A DNA stretch of 64,000 bases, from the NCBI GenBank assembly GCA_030698405.1, contig JAUYMU010000076.1, forward strand, positions 1 through 64,000, given 5' to 3'. This DNA is from Bacteroidota bacterium (lineage in GTDB: Bacteria > Bacteroidota > Bacteroidia > Bacteroidales > Prolixibacteraceae). Positions within the stretch are counted from its first letter, which is position 1, and each line of letters opens with the position of its first letter. Below are positions 48,732 through 57,270 of the stretch, in pieces. A program made the translations under genes and the position numbers. The notes beneath the pieces are model-generated. The model saw only the letters and a program-made list of their open reading frames with translations, was not told the origin of the DNA and did not search any database.

Positions 48732-51596
48732 TTACTTATAGCTCTCAATTGGTTCGCAGGTGCAAACCAGGTTGCGGTCGCCAAAGGCATCGTCAACACG
48801 TGCTACTGGTGGCCAGTATTTGTTTTCCTTCAGCCATGCGAGCGGGAATACTGCTGTCTGACGGCTGTACGAATGAGCCCAGTCGTCGGCAGTAACCACA
48901 TCCGAAGTGTGCGGCGCATTTTTCAATGGATTGTCCTCCTTGTCCAGTTCGCCTGAAGCCACTGCCTGAATTTCATTGTAAATACCTGTCAGCGCCTCAA
49001 TAAACCGATCCAATTCCTGTTTTGATTCGCTTTCGGTTGGTTCAACCATCAGCGTTCCATGAACCGGGAACGAAAGGGTAGGAGCATGGAACCCATAATC
49101 CATCAGGCGTTTGGAAATATCGGTTTCAGAAATTCCTGAAGCGGCTTTCAGGTGACGACATTCCAGAATCATTTCGTGGGCACAGCGGCCATTTTCGCCG
49201 GTGTATAAAACGCCATAGCTGTCTTTCAAGGCATGGGCAATGTAATTCGCATTCAGGATCGCGATTTCCGAAGCGCGTTTCAGTCCGTCGGCTCCCAGCA
49301 TTTTGATGTATCCGTAGGTAATCGGCAGTACCGAAGCACTTCCCCAAGGGGCAGCCGAAACGGCGGTAATTCCCACATGACCGTTGTTCATCACCGGATG
49401 CGATGGCAGGAATTCCACCAAATGCGGCGCAACGGCAATCGGGCCAACACCCGGACCACCTCCTCCGTGAGGAATGGCGAATGTTTTGTGCAAATTCAGA
49501 TGACAAACGTCGGCACCAATTCGACTTGGATTGGTCAGCCCAACCTGAGCGTTCATGTTGGCGCCATCCATATAAACCTGACCGCCATGCGAATGAATGA
49601 TTTCGCACAATTCGGTAATCGACGATTCGTAAACTCCATGTGTCGAAGGATAAGTCACCATGAAACACGACAAGGTATCTTTAAATTCTTCGGCTTTCTG
49701 GCGCAATGCTTCTACGTCGATGTTTCCACGTTCGTCGCAAGGCGTAACTACTACTTTCATGCCTGCCATTACAGCGCTGGCAGGGTTGGTTCCGTGAGCC
49801 GACGAAGGAATCAGCACCACATCGCGGTGATTATCTCCACGGCTGAGGTGATACTGACGGATCACCATCAATCCGGCATATTCGCCTGCTGCTCCTGAAT
49901 TTGGCTGAAGACTGACATCAGCAAAACCGGTGATTTCGGCCAAATCGCGACGGAGTTCTTCCATCATTTCGTGGTAACCGCGCGCCTGATTTTTCGGTAC
50001 AAACGGGTGGATTCCGCCAAATTCAATCCAGCTTAACGGCAGCATTTCCGTAGCAGCATTCAGCTTCATGGTGCACGATCCAAGCGGAATCATTGAGTGC
50101 GTGAGCGAAATATCTTTGTGTTCAAGCTTTTTGATGTAACGCACCATTTCGGTTTCAGACCGGTATTTATTGAAAACTTCCTGTTGCATAAAAGCAGAGG
50201 TCCGAAGTAATTCAGGTTGAACGGTACAGAGATTTGGATATTCGGTAATGCGGCTAAACGGTTTATTGGCAGCTTTTGAAAACACCTCCAAAATCCAGTT
50301 GATGTCGTCGAGGTTGGTGGTTTCGTCGATGCTCAGTCCCACTTCGCCATTTTCGAAATAGCGGAAATTCATTTCCAGTTCGAGCGACAACCATTCAATG
50401 TCTTCGCGTTTTACGTGGCGTGGCAGGTCAAAACGTATGGTATCGAAATAATTGCTGTTCAATTGCGGATATCCCAAAGCTGAAATTTCTTTTTCGAGCA
50501 AAGCCGCGATACAATGGATGCGATTGGCAATTTGAGTGATGCCTTCCGGTCCGTGATACACTGCATAGAATCCAGCCATGTTCGACAACAAGGCCTGCGA
50601 TGTACAAATATTGGAAGTTGCTTTTTCGCGCTTGATGTGCTGCTCGCGGGTTTGCAATGCCATGCGCAATGCACGTTTTCCGAACGCATCTTTGGTAACG
50701 CCAATGATACGGCCGGGCATTGTACGTTTAAATTCGTCTTTTGATGCCAAGAACGCAGCATGAGGACCGCCGTAACCCATCGGGACACCAAAGCGTTGTG
50801 AATTTCCGAAAACAATATCTGCACCCCATTCTCCCGGAGGAGTCAGGATCGATAAACCCAACAAATCGGCAGCCACCGAAACAAATATTTCCTTTTCGTG
50901 AGCAAACTTTACGAGTGACGAATAATCAATGATTTGGCCGTCGGAATTGGGGTACTGTACGATTACTCCGAATGTATTTTCATCCAGTTCGAAGTTTTTC
51001 CAGTCGACAACTTTCAGTTCGATGCCCAGCGGATTGGCGCGAGTAATGAGCACATCCAATGTTTGCGGCCAGATTTTTTCGTCCACCCAGACAATGTTGG
51101 CGCCCGATTTTGCTTTTGCCCGCGAGCGCGAGTTCATCATCATCACCATGGCTTCGGCGGCAGCAGTCGCTTCGTCGAGCAATCCTGCATTGGCCAGTTG
51201 CATACCGGTCAAATCGCAAACCATTGTCTGAAAATTCAGCAAAGCTTCGAGGCGTCCCTGCGAAATCTCAGCCTGATAGGGCGTGTAGCTGGTGTACCAG
51301 ACAGGGTTTTCGAGCACATTCCGGAGAATAACCGCCGGGGTAATCGTGTCGTAATAACCCATACCGATGTAGGTATTATAGACTTTATTTTTGGAAGCCA
51401 GTGCCAGAATCTTTCGGAAATACTGGCGTTCTGTCAACCCGTCTTCCAGATTGAGTGGTTTTTTCAACCGGATGTTTTCAGGAACGGTCTGGCTCATCAA
51501 TTCATCCAGCGTTGAAACGCCAAGAACATTCAGCATTTCCTGAATTTCCAGATCGCGTGGGCCTATGTGGCGCATTACAAATTTATCGCTTGCCAT
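48732..51596 (-). CDS. gcvP: glycine dehydrogenase (aminomethyl-transferring), P protein
   Basis: The 954-residue single-chain P protein of the glycine cleavage system decarboxylates glycine with pyridoxal phosphate and passes the aminomethyl group to the H protein. It begins with the usual FVMRHIGPRDLEIQEML and holds the PLP-lysine site in HLNLHKTFAIPHGGGGPG, as well as LGSCTMKLNAATEM. Length matches the fused (homodimeric) form of the enzyme, as opposed to split gcvPA and gcvPB. The other gcv genes are not in the window. It ends against the strong shared terminator. Confidence 0.97.
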   Translation of the reverse strand: MASDKFVMRHIGPRDLEIQEMLNVLGVSTLDELMSQTVPENIRLKKPLNLEDGLTERQYFRKILALASKNKVYNTYIGMGYYDTITPAVILRNVLENPVWYTSYTPYQAEISQGRLEALLNFQTMVCDLTGMQLANAGLLDEATAAAEAMVMMMNSRSRAKAKSGANIVWVDEKIWPQTLDVLITRANPLGIELKVVDWKNFELDENTFGVIVQYPNSDGQIIDYSSLVKFAHEKEIFVSVAADLLGLSILTPPGEWGADIVFGNSQRFGVPMGYGGPHAAFLASKDEFKRTMPGRIIGVTKDAFGKRALRMALQTREQHIKREKATSNICTSQALLSNMAGFYAVYHGPEGITQIANRIHCIAALLEKEISALGYPQLNSNYFDTIRFDLPRHVKREDIEWLSLELEMNFRYFENGEVGLSIDETTNLDDINWILEVFSKAANKPFSRITEYPNLCTVQPELLRTSAFMQQEVFNKYRSETEMVRYIKKLEHKDISLTHSMIPLGSCTMKLNAATEMLPLSWIEFGGIHPFVPKNQARGYHEMMEELRRDLAEITGFADVSLQPNSGAAGEYAGLMVIRQYHLSRGDNHRDVVLIPSSAHGTNPASAVMAGMKVVVTPCDERGNIDVEALRQKAEEFKDTLSCFMVTYPSTHGVYESSITELCEIIHSHGGQVYMDGANMNAQVGLTNPSRIGADVCHLNLHKTFAIPHGGGGPGVGPIAVAPHLVEFLPSHPVMNNGHVGITAVSAAPWGSASVLPITYGYIKMLGADGLKRASEIAILNANYIAHALKDSYGVLYTGENGRCAHEMILECRHLKAASGISETDISKRLMDYGFHAPTLSFPVHGTLMVEPTESESKQELDRFIEALTGIYNEIQAVASGELDKEDNPLKNAPHTSDVVTADDWAHSYSRQTAVFPLAWLKENKYWPPVARVDDAFGDRNLVCTCEPIESYK

Positions 51597-51616
51597 ATTT
51601 TTATAAGATTAAGCCT

Positions 51617-51650
51617 CCCCCAACCCCCATTCCCGGTATAACCGGGAGGG
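51617..51650. repeat. short palindromic repeat upstream of gcvP
   Basis: TTCCCGGTATAACCGGGAG forms a small hairpin within a C-rich stretch. It resembles the scattered GC-rich repeats of the phylum. Apart from it, the 191 bases between gcvP and the toxin gene hold nothing that I can identify. Confidence 0.4.
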
Positions 51651-51787
51651 CTTTAAGAATCGGTATTTGAATATTTTCTCTTTGAAAGGGCAATATTAGT
51701 GTTTTCGGGAGTTCGATAAAATGATATTAATTGGATAAGCGCCAAATTGGCATCGTAGTCTATATTAATATTAGATGCTGCAATTTT

Positions 51788-52129
51788 TTATTTAATCGAC
51801 TCTATTCTATCAAGATAAACATTTATCAAACTGTTATCTTCTATGCTTTTTTCAATAAAATCCCAAACATTTGAAATTATTCCATAAAAATCTCTCATCT
51901 TAAGATTACCAAATTTCAGATGAATAACCTTTGGTGGAGTACCTTTATAAAGCACTTTCAATGAAAAGTCGGCATCTTTCGTTACAATTATCAAATCATG
52001 CTGCCTGGCATAATCCCAAATCTTCTCATCACTCCATGAATCATCCAAATCCTTAACATGCAAATAGTCTGGATTATTCCACAATCCAAAATAGTATGGT
52101 AAATTTGCATCAATCAGGTATTTTGCCAT
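51788..52129 (-). CDS. DUF5615 PIN-like toxin
   Basis: The 113-residue protein starts KYLIDANLPYYFGLW and continues with DEKIWDYARQHDLIIVTKDADF, which supply the acidic residues of a PIN-like nuclease fold. DUF5615 proteins are regularly paired with DUF433 proteins, as here: the upstream DUF433 gene ends in TAATG, overlapping this start by one base. The pair is therefore a likely toxin-antitoxin module in which this protein is an RNase toxin (family knowledge). Confidence 0.85.
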   Translation of the reverse strand: MAKYLIDANLPYYFGLWNNPDYLHVKDLDDSWSDEKIWDYARQHDLIIVTKDADFSLKVLYKGTPPKVIHLKFGNLKMRDFYGIISNVWDFIEKSIEDNSLINVYLDRIESIK

Positions 52130-52362
52130 TATGCAATCGCTTGAATTGAATATTGATGACCCATCAAATCAGCCGCAAATCTCAAACAGGCATCAATATC
52201 CTCAGATACAAGTGTTGGATATTGCTTAAGGATTTCATCCTTGGAATCGCCGGCACTTAAAAATTCTAAAATAGTCTGCACAGTAATTCTTTTACCCCGA
52301 ATGGTTGGCTTACCATTGCAAATACTAGTATCAACCGTTATCCTGTCAATTAATAAATCCAT
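52129..52362 (-). CDS. DUF433 antitoxin
   Basis: The 77-residue protein shows the DUF433 pattern RITVDTSICNGKPTIRGKRITVQTILEFLSAGDSKDEILKQYPTLV, a DNA-binding helix-turn-helix region. It overlaps the DUF5615 toxin gene by one base and should neutralise the toxin and repress the shared promoter. A minus-strand TATTTTTG (52386-52379) 16 bases before its start fits the TAnnTTTG -7 element. Confidence 0.88.
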   Translation of the reverse strand: MDLLIDRITVDTSICNGKPTIRGKRITVQTILEFLSAGDSKDEILKQYPTLVSEDIDACLRFAADLMGHQYSIQAIA

Positions 52363-52436
52363 ATGGTTAAATTTTATTCAAAAATAATCACTTAAACTCT
52401 ATCCGGCAATGTTTACAAGTCTAACAACCAGATATC

Positions 52437-52646
52437 TTACTTTTGTCTCCACTCGAGAGCTTTTTTTTGTAAGTCAATGGCTGATATTTTTGTATCGTTT
52501 AATCCTCCAGCCCAATCTTGTCTTAATTTTCTTTGTCGATGAGTCACTTTCTTGTTGATCAGATAATCCAAATAATGGTCTAATTCACCAATTAATTCAG
52601 GGGATAACTGACTGATTTTTGTTTCTATATTTTTTAATGCTCTCAT
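52437..52646 (-). CDS. DUF2281-like small antitoxin-type protein
   Basis: The 69-residue protein has LSPELIGELDHYLDYLINKK followed by RKLRQDWAGGLNDTK and a closing LQKKALEWR, a pattern of small DUF2281-type proteins thought to be antitoxins for PIN or RelE toxins. No toxin gene of its own is adjacent; the DUF433-DUF5615 pair lies 74 bases downstream on the same strand. A minus-strand -7 element TATCTTTG (52658-52651) lies only 4 bases before the ATG, so the message may be nearly leaderless. Confidence 0.65.
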   Translation of the reverse strand: MRALKNIETKISQLSPELIGELDHYLDYLINKKVTHRQRKLRQDWAGGLNDTKISAIDLQKKALEWRQK

Positions 52647-52722
52647 AAAACAAAGATAATCAAATTAGCTATTCAGGATAATGAACTTTTCTGCATCCAC
52701 CTAAAAGGGAACAATGAATATT

Positions 52723-53361
52723 CTAGGTCAAAAACGGATTGTTCTTTTTCTCGAATCCAATGGTGGTTTCGGGACCATGTCCGCAATACACCACTGTTTC
52801 TTCAGGCAAAGTGAGCAGTTTGGTTTTGATATTTTCGGTCAGGCGTTCAAAGCTTCCGCCCGGAAGATCGGTACGGCCAATACTTCCGTAGAAAAGAACA
52901 TCACCGGCAATCAGAATTTTTTGTTCAGGATTATAAAAAACCACGCCACCCGGAGAGTGCCCCGGCGCTGCAATAACCTGCAAATACGAATTTCCGAATT
53001 TAAGCTGGTCACCTTCATTAAAAAAGATGTCCGGTGGAGCGATCGGTTGCATTGGGATGCCAAACAAATCGCCATGATCTTCAGCCTGTTCAATTAGAAC
53101 TGCTTCGTCAGGATGACATTCAAAGTCAAGCTGGTATTTGGCACGGCAATGGGTGATGCCCATAATGTGATCGAAGTGACAATGGGTATTGATCAGCCTG
53201 ACCGGTTTTAACTGTTTTTCTGAAATAAACGCATCGAGTTCCAACCGTTCGTTTTCGAAATAGCATCCGGCATCAATAATGGCGCATTCGCCGGTTTCAT
53301 CGTAAACGATAAAAGTATTTTCCTGAACCTGATTAAAGGTGAATTTTTTTATCTGTATCAT
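52723..53361 (-). CDS. MBL-fold metallo-hydrolase (glyoxalase II-like)
   Basis: The 212-residue cytoplasmic hydrolase has the metal motif NTHCHFDHIMG (HxHxDH), later metal ligands in APGHSPGGVVFY and AGDVLFYGSIGRTDLPGG, and the final CGHGPETTIGFEK. This set defines the glyoxalase II-like branch, which hydrolyses thioesters such as S-lactoylglutathione; in organisms without glutathione the substrate is unclear. It is transcribed after pcm with an 7-base gap, so the two probably share a message. Confidence 0.92.
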   Translation of the reverse strand: MIQIKKFTFNQVQENTFIVYDETGECAIIDAGCYFENERLELDAFISEKQLKPVRLINTHCHFDHIMGITHCRAKYQLDFECHPDEAVLIEQAEDHGDLFGIPMQPIAPPDIFFNEGDQLKFGNSYLQVIAAPGHSPGGVVFYNPEQKILIAGDVLFYGSIGRTDLPGGSFERLTENIKTKLLTLPEETVVYCGHGPETTIGFEKKNNPFLT

Positions 53362-53368
53362 CTTTTAT

Positions 53369-54019
53369 TTATTTATCTGTTCCTTTTAACATCGGAACAA
53401 ACACATAAGTTCCGTGTGTTTCCTTGTAATATTCGGTGTCGCTGGTTTTTACCAGAACGTACATTGTTTGTTTTTCACGTGGACCCATTGGAATCACCAT
53501 GCGTCCACCCACTTTTAGTTGTGTAAGCAATTCTTCAGGAATGACAGGAGCCCCGGCTGTTACTATGATTTTATCGAACGGGCCGTAGGTTGGCAATCCT
53601 TTGTATCCGTCGCCAAAGAAAAATTTGGGGTGATAACCGATTTGCGGAAGGATGGATTGCACTTTCAGATACAGTTCGCGCTGGCGTTCTATGGTGTAAA
53701 CGGTAGCGCCCATTTCGAGCAGAACAGCCGCCTGATAACCTGAGCCGGTGCCGACTTCAAGAATTTTATCGTGCCGTCCTACCTGCAAAAGCTGCGTTTG
53801 CATGGCTACTGTAAATGGCTGGCTGATTGTTTGGCCTGCCCCAATCGGGAAAGCCTGGTCTTTGTAGGCAAACTGAATAAAACTGCTGTCCATAAACAGG
53901 TGACGCGGCACATTACCAATCGCATCCAGTACCTTTTCGTCTTTAACACCCTTGATACGAATACCTTCCACCATTCTTTTCCGTAAACCCTGATGACGCA
54001 ATGTATCCTGAAACTCCAT
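53369..54019 (-). CDS. pcm: protein-L-isoaspartate O-methyltransferase
   Basis: The 216-residue enzyme repairs age-damaged proteins by methylating isoaspartyl residues with S-adenosylmethionine. Motif I is visible in ILEVGTGSGYQAAVLLEMG, and the family signature includes GQTISQPFTVAMQTQLL and DKIIVTAGAPVIPEELLTQLK. A minus-strand TAAATTTG (54043-54036), matching the TAnnTTTG -7 element, lies 17 bases before the start codon. It is followed by the MBL hydrolase gene. Confidence 0.94.
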   Translation of the reverse strand: MEFQDTLRHQGLRKRMVEGIRIKGVKDEKVLDAIGNVPRHLFMDSSFIQFAYKDQAFPIGAGQTISQPFTVAMQTQLLQVGRHDKILEVGTGSGYQAAVLLEMGATVYTIERQRELYLKVQSILPQIGYHPKFFFGDGYKGLPTYGPFDKIIVTAGAPVIPEELLTQLKVGGRMVIPMGPREKQTMYVLVKTSDTEYYKETHGTYVFVPMLKGTDK

Positions 54020-54156
54020 AAGATTAACCTTTTTTCAAATTTAGCTAAATACAGGCCCGAAAAAACCTGAACTAAGAAACATTATTAACAATCGACGTTG
54101 AAAAGTATTTTGGCCAACAATATTAAGGATTTTTAATTTATTCCTATTTTGCGTGT

Positions 54157-54999
54157 ATGTTAAAACTCGGAATTTTTGGCGACCAAACAAGCAATCCGGA
54201 GCTTCTGAGGCAGTTGAAAACCATGCCTGAAGTCACCGTGGCAGGGGTGTATTTCTCCGGAAATGCCACTTTTGATGGTGGTTTTACGAAATTTTTCACC
54301 CCAATTGAATTGATGGAAATTTCGGATGCCATCCTGATCCTGAGCGATAAAAGTATCAGCAGCGATTTAATTCGGATGATTTTACGGAAGAGCAAACACA
54401 TTTATCTTAAAACAATTCCCAATCTGAATATTCGGGAAATGAAAGAATTGATAGATCTGGAAAAAGAAGCCGGGATTGTCAATTTTATTTATAACCCTTT
54501 CGATTTCATTCCACATTTCGATCCTTTCCTGAATAAATATGAGAAACCGATGCTCATTAATTTGCGAACTTGTTTTGAAGGATCAACGCTGAAGCCGGCA
54601 AATGAGATGCTGCTCTTAGTGACCGCTATCAACCGGGTAATTCAAAGTAATTATAGAAAAACCGATGTTATTGGGATTGAAGATTCGGAAGGTCAGCTGG
54701 TTGTAAATGTTCGTATTGAATACGAAAACAGCAGCGTGGCAAATCTTACTTTTTCGAAGGAAAAAACTTCGGGCTATTGCGAAATTCTGTGCACTGGTGG
54801 AAGAAGCATATTTGAATTTCAATCACCTCTTTACCTTTCATATCCCAATCCAAATCAGGAATTTACCTCTATCAATAATTTCATCCGGATGATTCAGGTT
54901 CATAACAAACAATTGAACTCGTTCGCCAATTTGCTGAACGGTGTCCGAATTGTGAATGAGATCAGTGAACATCTTCGATTCAACGAAATAAAATTCTAA
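54157..54999 (+). CDS. Gfo/Idh/MocA-like oxidoreductase-type protein, degenerate
   Basis: The 280-residue protein begins MLKLGIFGDQTSNPELLRQL, a Rossmann-like beta-alpha-beta start in which the usual GxGxxG is replaced by GDQTSN. Segments AILILSDKSISSDLIRMILRKSKHIYLKT and NLNIREMKELIDLEKEAGIV match the nucleotide-domain layout of Gfo/Idh proteins, followed by an all-beta C-terminal half. The altered nucleotide loop makes NAD(P) binding doubtful. It lies 79 bases upstream of a sugar transferase and may act in the same surface-sugar pathway, but this is inference. Confidence 0.7.
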   Translation: MLKLGIFGDQTSNPELLRQLKTMPEVTVAGVYFSGNATFDGGFTKFFTPIELMEISDAILILSDKSISSDLIRMILRKSKHIYLKTIPNLNIREMKELIDLEKEAGIVNFIYNPFDFIPHFDPFLNKYEKPMLINLRTCFEGSTLKPANEMLLLVTAINRVIQSNYRKTDVIGIEDSEGQLVVNVRIEYENSSVANLTFSKEKTSGYCEILCTGGRSIFEFQSPLYLSYPNPNQEFTSINNFIRMIQVHNKQLNSFANLLNGVRIVNEISEHLRFNEIKF

Positions 55000-55012
55000 G
55001 AGAAAATAACAC

Positions 55013-55020
55013 TACTTTTG
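55013..55020 (+). promoter_or_regulatory. -7 element TACTTTTG upstream of the sugar transferase
   Basis: A perfect TAnnTTTG match is located 59 bases before the ATG at 55079. No clear -33 TTTG is present at the expected distance. Confidence 0.4.
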
Positions 55021-55078
55021 CAGCAATATTTTTAGGGTTATTGCGTTCATACTTGCGCAAGCGACCTAATTTTTCCCT

Positions 55079-56494
55079 ATGAATAAAAATTTACATGTTG
55101 CCAGGTATCTGGGTTTCGATATAATTGCCGCAATCATCAGTTGGACATTGTTTTATTTCTACCGGAAAATCTATATTGAACCGTTGACGTTTGGTATTGA
55201 AATTCCACTGGAGCTTACCGATAAATATTACCAGGCACTTGTTTTTATTCCAATTTTCTGGATCACAATCTATTACATTACCGGTCAATATTCGAATATC
55301 TACCGGAAATCGCGTCTGCTCGAATTGGGTAAAACCATTGCAACTTCAGTTTTTGGTGTCACCGTAATCTTTTTCCTTCTTTTGCTGAACGATTCTATCA
55401 GCGATTATAAAAAATACTACAACCTTTATTTCACGCTGCTTGGTCTTCATTTTGGATTTACCTATCTGTTCAGGCTCATTCTTACCACCCGCACAATACA
55501 CAAAATACACAAGCGTCTTCTCGGATTCAATACCATTATTATTGGTGGCAATAAAAAAGCCGTTAAACTGGTTGAGGAGATGATGGCGCAGAAAAGGCCT
55601 GCGGGAAATAAAATTATAGGATTTCTAACTGTTGACAAACGAGAATCCTATCCCTTGGAAAAGTATGCGCCCAATCTTGGAAACTATAAAAATCTGCAAA
55701 AAATAATTGGTGAGCAGGAGGTTGAAGAAATTATTATTGCCATTGAATCAACTGAACACAAGCTGTTGAGCGAAATTCTCACCATGCTCGAAAACCGTAC
55801 GCACGCTGTTTGGGGAATTCCTGATTTATTTGATATTCTTTCGAATCAGGCAAAAACGAGTACAATTTTTGGCGCTCCCTTGTTGAAAATTTCCAACGGA
55901 TTGATGCCCGTGTGGCAGGAAAATATCAAAAGATTGCTGGACGTAGTGATTTCAATGCTGGCGATGGTCCTATTTTTTCCTGTTTATATTATTCTGGCAA
56001 TCATGATTAAAACAAGTTCTAAGGGGCCTGTTTTCTATAACCAGGAAAGGGTGGGCAAATTCGGAAAACCATTTACGATCTATAAATTTCGCACAATGGT
56101 AAATGATGCTGAAACAAACGAGCCACTTCTTTCAAGCACGAACGATAGCCGGATTACCAATATCGGCCAATTTATGCGCCGAACCCACCTGGATGAAATT
56201 CCACAGTTTCTAAATGTACTTTTAGGCGAAATGTCGCTGGTTGGCCCCCGTCCCGAACGCAAATTTTATATCGACCAGATTGTAAAGGAAGCTCCGTATG
56301 TTACCCATTTGCAAAAAGTCCGACCCGGAATTACCTCATGGGGACAAGTAAAATACGGTTACGCATCAAATGTTCCTGAAATGGTGGAACGGCTTCAGTA
56401 CGACATGGTTTATATCAAAAACGTATCGCTTTATGTCGATTTCAAAATATTGATTTACACCATTATGGAATGTGTAAAGGCCAGAGGGAAATAG
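55079..56494 (+). CDS. polyprenyl-phosphate sugar transferase (exopolysaccharide priming)
   Basis: The 471-residue inner-membrane enzyme adds the first sugar phosphate to undecaprenyl phosphate for exopolysaccharide or O-antigen synthesis. The N-terminal part has four hydrophobic helices (within about 10-145) and a nucleotide-binding-like region (about 150-250). The C-terminal Bac_transf domain has one further helix (KRLLDVVISMLAMVLFFPVYIILAIMI), then GPVFYNQERVGKFGKPFTIYKFRTM and LVGPRPERKFY. The architecture is that of WbaP or WcaJ-type proteins. No other capsule genes follow in the window. Confidence 0.93.
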   Translation: MNKNLHVARYLGFDIIAAIISWTLFYFYRKIYIEPLTFGIEIPLELTDKYYQALVFIPIFWITIYYITGQYSNIYRKSRLLELGKTIATSVFGVTVIFFLLLLNDSISDYKKYYNLYFTLLGLHFGFTYLFRLILTTRTIHKIHKRLLGFNTIIIGGNKKAVKLVEEMMAQKRPAGNKIIGFLTVDKRESYPLEKYAPNLGNYKNLQKIIGEQEVEEIIIAIESTEHKLLSEILTMLENRTHAVWGIPDLFDILSNQAKTSTIFGAPLLKISNGLMPVWQENIKRLLDVVISMLAMVLFFPVYIILAIMIKTSSKGPVFYNQERVGKFGKPFTIYKFRTMVNDAETNEPLLSSTNDSRITNIGQFMRRTHLDEIPQFLNVLLGEMSLVGPRPERKFYIDQIVKEAPYVTHLQKVRPGITSWGQVKYGYASNVPEMVERLQYDMVYIKNVSLYVDFKILIYTIMECVKARGK

Positions 56495-56565
56495 ATTGCT
56501 TCTTCGGTCTTCCGACTTCGGTCTCCTGTCAATTAAATTCGTGGCAGAACCAATAATTGAAATTC

Positions 56566-57171
56566 TCAGAGAATTCCTGCTTCAATGTACATTATAATTT
56601 GCTCTATCTGCCGGTCCTCGCCATACGGATCGTACTGCGATTTCAGATTGTTGCCAAAAAGTCGTGCAACACCCTGCCAGAAAACAGCCGGAACACCACC
56701 TTTCAGCTGATCAATCAATTCATACGAAGTAGAATGAATTTCGCGGTCGATTAGTTTTATCAGTATGCGCCCTTCAGAAATAGATAGCTTTTTAAGTTTT
56801 GGCCCGTAAAGCGCCATCAGTTCATCTTCCGCTTTCTTGATATAAACGCGGCGATCCCGTCTTTTGGCTTCTGGTGGCACATCCTGCTGGTATTTCTGGT
56901 AAAGCCGGGCAGCTTCTTTCACGTAAGGATAAACTTTTTTTACCTTCCATACCAGCCGCCAGTATTGTTGTTCGTCCTGTTTCGATTTAAAACGGTTTTT
57001 GGGAAAAATGAGCACTTCAGGTAAATTCACATGCGGAAGGGTATCATTGTCAATTCTGATCCCTTGCACATAGTTAGGGGATGCAGTTTCCTGGGCGTAC
57101 ATCGCAAATGCAGCCAACCACAAAATAATACCTGTAAGAAATACTTTTCTCATTGTTTCTGTTTTCCGCAA
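56566..57171 (-). CDS. DUF4294 secreted protein
   Basis: The 201-residue protein has a signal peptide (about 1-26, ending AMYAQ). It belongs to DUF4294, a Bacteroidota-specific family recognisable by INDTLP-like and QQYWRLVWKVKKVYPYVKEA segments and LSISEGRILIKLIDREI. The function is unknown; location is periplasm or outer membrane. It converges with the sugar transferase gene and is divergent from arginine deiminase. Confidence 0.87.
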   Translation of the reverse strand: MRKTETMRKVFLTGIILWLAAFAMYAQETASPNYVQGIRIDNDTLPHVNLPEVLIFPKNRFKSKQDEQQYWRLVWKVKKVYPYVKEAARLYQKYQQDVPPEAKRRDRRVYIKKAEDELMALYGPKLKKLSISEGRILIKLIDREIHSTSYELIDQLKGGVPAVFWQGVARLFGNNLKSQYDPYGEDRQIEQIIMYIEAGIL

Positions 57172-57242
57172 CGAAGATAGTTATATGTTATAAAACTGAA
57201 ACGATAAAAACATGTTTCGATTATCCTGATGCTCAATGTTTG

Positions 57243-57250
57243 TATCTTTG
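57243..57250 (+). promoter_or_regulatory. -7 element TATCTTTG of the arginine deiminase gene
   Basis: A perfect TAnnTTTG match lies 20 bases before the ATG at 57271. It overlaps the region after an upstream ATG (57229), so translation from 57229 is unlikely and 57271 is preferred. Confidence 0.55.
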
Positions 57251-57270
57251 GAGCGCTTAAAAAAGGAAAT

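Noticed and set aside
57229-57270. ATG at 57229 as start of arginine deiminase
   Set aside because: A perfect -7 promoter element (57243-57250) lies downstream of this ATG and the extra residues do not resemble the family N terminus.
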